In this document: positions 53,965 to 56,181 of the stretch, in pieces | How positions within the stretch are numbered: position 1 is the stretch's first letter | Layout: each line of letters opens with the position of its first letter | From: Legionella sp. | Lineage (GTDB): Bacteria > Pseudomonadota > Gammaproteobacteria > Legionellales > Legionellaceae | Direction: 5' to 3' | Assembly (NCBI GenBank): GCA_002786205.1 | Contig: PEQM01000002.1 | Coordinates: 1-56,181, forward strand | Length of the DNA stretch: 56,181 bases | Translations under genes and position numbers: made by a program | Notes under the pieces: generated by a model | What the model saw: the letters and a program-made list of their open reading frames with translations, nothing else | Databases searched by the model: none | What the model was told of the DNA's origin: nothing

Positions 53965-54387
53965 ATGACACATATTGAATACTTTAAACTTCAAGCAAAA
54001 AATCTTATCAAAGATTTCAAAACCAAAATACCACAATTTGATGAAGCAATTGGCGGCTATTTGAATGAGTATCATCCCCAATACTTCGATATTGATGAAA
54101 TTATCTTGTCTTACGATATAGATGAAGATAATTTTAGTCTAATGAAAGCTCAGCATATCATCGCGCTTATGGTTGGCTTCAATCAATGGTCAGATTTATT
54201 GAAAGCCTCTGAAATTGAATTAGAGCTAGCAAAATTATTAATTGATAACCACGATAGAATCTATGTAGAAGATTGGGCAATGTATATAGCTGGTGTGGAA
54301 CGTGATAATAACGGAACTTTTGATCCTCAATCGAAGCTGGAAATATTTAAACAAGTGTTTCTTAATGAGAACTCTCAAAGTTCTTAG
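53965..54387 (+). CDS. Small acidic hypothetical protein
   Basis: Soluble protein of 140 residues that I cannot assign. It is acidic and helical. The middle, EDNFSLMKAQHIIALMVGFNQWSDLLKASEIELELAKLLID, resembles a short helical element seen in several Legionella and other proteobacterial proteins of unknown role. ATG 53965 is chosen with AAGGA 7 nt upstream; the frame is open a little further back. Upstream, 53692-53964 holds no gene, only a weak inverted pair (CGTTCGT at 53837, ACGAACG at 53913). It is followed by a terminator hairpin, so it is probably expressed alone. Confidence 0.55.
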   Translation: MTHIEYFKLQAKNLIKDFKTKIPQFDEAIGGYLNEYHPQYFDIDEIILSYDIDEDNFSLMKAQHIIALMVGFNQWSDLLKASEIELELAKLLIDNHDRIYVEDWAMYIAGVERDNNGTFDPQSKLEIFKQVFLNENSQSS

Positions 54388-54444
54388 ATACCTCTATATA
54401 CAACCAAGAGGTAGGTTATTGAAAAATAGCTAATCTCAACTAGC

Positions 54445-54465
54445 CTCCCTCCATTAGAGAGGGAG
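54445..54465 (+). terminator. Terminator after the 140-residue gene
   Basis: CTCCCTC (54445-54451) and GAGGGAG (54459-54465) form a perfect 7-bp GC-rich stem with a 7-nt loop, followed by TTAATTATATTTTAT. It separates the preceding gene from the toxin-antitoxin promoter. Confidence 0.7.
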
Positions 54466-54490
54466 TTAATTATATTTTATGTGTCCTAAA

Positions 54491-54518
54491 TTGACGCTAA
54501 ATTCCTATGTGCTATAAT
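54491..54518 (+). promoter_or_regulatory. Promoter of the AbiE-type operon
   Basis: TTGACG (54491-54496) and TATAAT (54513-54518) are spaced 16 nt apart, 30 nt before the antitoxin start. It is one of the best sigma-70 matches in the window. Confidence 0.7.
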
Positions 54519-54547
54519 TAAAATAAGTCCCAAATAGGCGAATCATC

Positions 54548-54976
54548 ATGACGGTGAAATATAAAGACAGCATAGAATACAAAGCTCTTCAACGTATCAA
54601 GAAAATACGTGGCAATGTAGTTCTGCGTCAGGATCTTACTGATCTGGGTTCCTATCGTCAGGTAAGCCGTGTTTTTAAGAAATTAATTGACACCAACCAG
54701 GTGGTTAAAATTGGGGCTGGTATTTACGCTAAAGCTAATTTTTCCGAAACGCTAAATAAAGCCCTTGTTCAAGGTACTTTTGGTCAGGTTTGCAAAGAAG
54801 CCTTAACAAGAAAAGGGATTCAATGGGAACCAGGTACAGCGGAGCGAGAGTATAATGCTGGCTTATCAACCCAAGTACCTGCTCGTACAGTTATTCGCCT
54901 TAAAAGCCGTTTTAGGGGAACTTTATCTGATGGCAGAAGAAAATTGATTATAGAGAAACAAATTAATGCCAGATAA
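54548..54976 (+). CDS. AbiEi-like antitoxin (DUF6088-type)
   Basis: Antitoxin of 142 residues. The N-terminal part is a winged helix (IEYKALQRIKKIRGNVVLRQ, then DLGSYRQVSRVFKKLIDTNQVVKIGAGIYAKA), the DNA-binding AbiEi/DUF6088 type, which in type IV AbiE systems represses its own operon. The rest resembles the short C-terminal part of that family (VPARTVIRLKSRFRGTL). It overlaps the toxin gene by 11 nt and has a strong promoter. Confidence 0.85.
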   Translation: MTVKYKDSIEYKALQRIKKIRGNVVLRQDLTDLGSYRQVSRVFKKLIDTNQVVKIGAGIYAKANFSETLNKALVQGTFGQVCKEALTRKGIQWEPGTAEREYNAGLSTQVPARTVIRLKSRFRGTLSDGRRKLIIEKQINAR

Positions 54977-55913
54977 TTTTTTACTAAATAAAATCAAAGA
55001 AACCAGTGATTTTTTAGATTTAGATGAATCCATTATCGAGAAAGATTATTACGTCACTCAGTTAATACAAGTTCTCTCTAGTGTTGAAAATGAATGTTTC
55101 CGCTTAGTTTTTTGTGGCGGTACTTGCCTGGCTAAAGCCTACAGAGTCGTCCAGCGCATGTCTGAGGATGTGGACTTTAAAATTCAGAGAAAGCTTTCCA
55201 CAGCAGATTTCAGCAAATCGCGTATGCTAAAGGAGCTGAAAGCTTTCAGGCTTGAACTGCAGGCCAAACTAGACATACCTCATCTTACGGCCAAAGAGCC
55301 TATTGTACGCAACGAGGGCAAATATTCACACGTTGAATTAAATTACCAGTCAGTTTTTACAATCAATGATAATTTAAGACCCCATATACTTCTTGAACTC
55401 ACATTATCGACTATTTGCAGCGATGTGGTTACCCGATCGATTAAAACTTTGATGGAGGAAACTATTCCTGAGCTAATTTTATTTCCTGACAGAGAAATTT
55501 TATGTGTCCATATCCATGAAACAGCTATTGAGAAGTGGGTGGGCTTAACTCGACGCATTGCTGCTATTGATCGAGGATATCATGATGATGATCGAACTCT
55601 GATTCGCCACGTCTATGATCTTCATACTATCGAATCAGTTGATCCTATTCCTAATAATTTTTTAATGTTAGCTAAAGAGGTCATTTTAAATGATGCGCAT
55701 CAGTTTAAAAATCAACATCCAGAATATACAGATAATCCAGAAGAGGAAATTAATCATTCGATTGAGCTCCTGCGGAACAAAGCCTTATGGCGAGAACGTT
55801 ATGAAGATTTTATTAATGATATGGTCTTCAATCCTGATTCGGCTCCTGATTATGATGAAGCTCTGAATGTGATTGCGGATTTGAGCAAAAGAGTTATTTC
55901 CTATCTACACTAA
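54966..55913 (+). CDS. AbiEii-family nucleotidyltransferase toxin
   Basis: Toxin of 315 residues with the nucleotidyltransferase signature GGTCLAKAYRVVQRMSEDVDFKI: Gly-Gly-Thr at 51-53 and the metal-binding Asp68 and Asp70 in SEDVDF. The preceding IIEKDYYVTQLIQVL is conserved in the AbiEii/AbiGii/MenA family, whose members modify tRNA 3' ends or other targets and cause growth arrest during phage infection. It overlaps the antitoxin and is the last gene before the right-end repeats of the island. Confidence 0.9.
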   Translation: MPDNFLLNKIKETSDFLDLDESIIEKDYYVTQLIQVLSSVENECFRLVFCGGTCLAKAYRVVQRMSEDVDFKIQRKLSTADFSKSRMLKELKAFRLELQAKLDIPHLTAKEPIVRNEGKYSHVELNYQSVFTINDNLRPHILLELTLSTICSDVVTRSIKTLMEETIPELILFPDREILCVHIHETAIEKWVGLTRRIAAIDRGYHDDDRTLIRHVYDLHTIESVDPIPNNFLMLAKEVILNDAHQFKNQHPEYTDNPEEEINHSIELLRNKALWRERYEDFINDMVFNPDSAPDYDEALNVIADLSKRVISYLH

Positions 55914-55920
55914 GAGTCGC

Positions 55921-55940
55921 TGGGGGTACATTTGGGGGTA
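55921..55940. repeat. Integrase arm-type repeats, right end
   Basis: TGGGGGTA occurs at 55921-55928 and 55933-55940, matching the pair at 43100-43119 (TGGGGGTA, TGGGGTA) in orientation and nearly in spacing. Paired copies at both ends are typical of arm-type sites of P4-like integrases. Confidence 0.6.
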
Positions 55941-56002
55941 TATTTTTATCTCGTATATAAATAACCTTTTAAATACAACATATTGATTAATCAATTAAAT
56001 AG

Positions 56003-56016
56003 CCGCCGCCCCACCA
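56003..56016 (+). other. attR-like site: imperfect copy of the ssrA end
   Basis: CCGCCGCCCCACCA differs from the ssrA end CCGCCGCCTCCACCA only by loss of one T. The following 31 nt (56028-56058) also resemble the sequence after ssrA (42998-43028) at about two thirds of positions. It marks the likely right end of the island. The remainder to 56181 shows no gene. Confidence 0.6.
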
Positions 56017-56181
56017 TATTCAAATCTAAGAACATCCAACACCATCTTACAACCCTTGATATTCAAGGGGTTATGCCTTAAGCTCCATCCCATAATATCT
56101 AATAACTCACCTTACGCAGCCATTATTGATTAATTTCTAAAACCCCGTATCTTTTGTCCGTTGTTTTATAAGGATAAAAAA

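Noticed and set aside
1..56181. CRISPR array or cas genes
   Set aside because: No regularly spaced repeats of 25-40 nt and no Cas-like protein were found; the only short regular repeats are the iterons at 47645-47700.

Overview
The window looks like a chromosomal segment of a Legionella-type gammaproteobacterium. The evidence is a tmRNA with the tag ANDENFAGQAIAA and a Legionella-like body, a stand-alone DotI/IcmL-like secretion protein, a RocC-like ProQ/FinO protein, and several large orphan proteins with eukaryote-like or host-directed motifs (an F-box-like segment and a C-x5-R phosphatase motif) of the kind carried by Dot/Icm-using bacteria. The species cannot be named from sequence alone.

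Layout, core part (1-42986): a FabF-like ketosynthase; an outer-membrane beta-barrel protein; a tripartite efflux operon (outer-membrane lipoprotein, FUSC-type inner-membrane protein, HlyD-type adaptor); lpxD and polA; an orphan hypothetical; the glycine cleavage operon gcvT-gcvH-gcvPA-(YciI-like)-gcvPB on the minus strand; a DUF3592-like membrane protein; an IcmL-like protein; a two-gene ABC importer; an F-box-like candidate effector; dsbA-like and cytochrome c4-like genes; engB; mmsA-mmsB-acs; an 850-residue candidate phosphatase effector; dapB; a Pmp3-like peptide; a ProQ/FinO gene overlapping an exported MltA/3D-like protein; the carbon-metabolism operon tkt-gap-pgk-pyk; an orphan membrane protein; oligopeptidase A; and the tmRNA gene ssrA.

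Accessory part (about 42972-56016): a 13-kb mobile element inserted at the 3' end of ssrA. It runs integrase, a small unknown gene, AlpA regulator, CHC2 zinc-finger primase piece, TOPRIM/ATPase replication protein, a cluster of CATGTCTT iterons (candidate origin), an orphan small terminase subunit, and then cargo: a small membrane peptide, an XRE repressor with its own operator, a zinc-ribbon-repeat protein with a central PD-(D/E)XK-like nuclease, an unknown 336-residue protein, an AvcD/anti-phage dCTP deaminase-like protein, an unknown 140-residue protein, and an AbiE-type toxin-antitoxin pair. It ends in integrase arm-site repeats and an imperfect copy of the ssrA end. No capsid, portal, tail or large terminase gene is present. 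The order int-alpA-primase-ori-terS plus a defence cargo is that of a phage-inducible chromosomal island (phage satellite), and this is the most interesting system in the window.

Other points of note are a DNA polymerase I whose proofreading active-site residues look lost, two candidate effectors, a repeated palindromic element next to fabF-like and polA, and a nested palindrome between the phosphatase-like gene and dapB. All identifications come from reading the sequence and from memory of protein families; no database search was possible.
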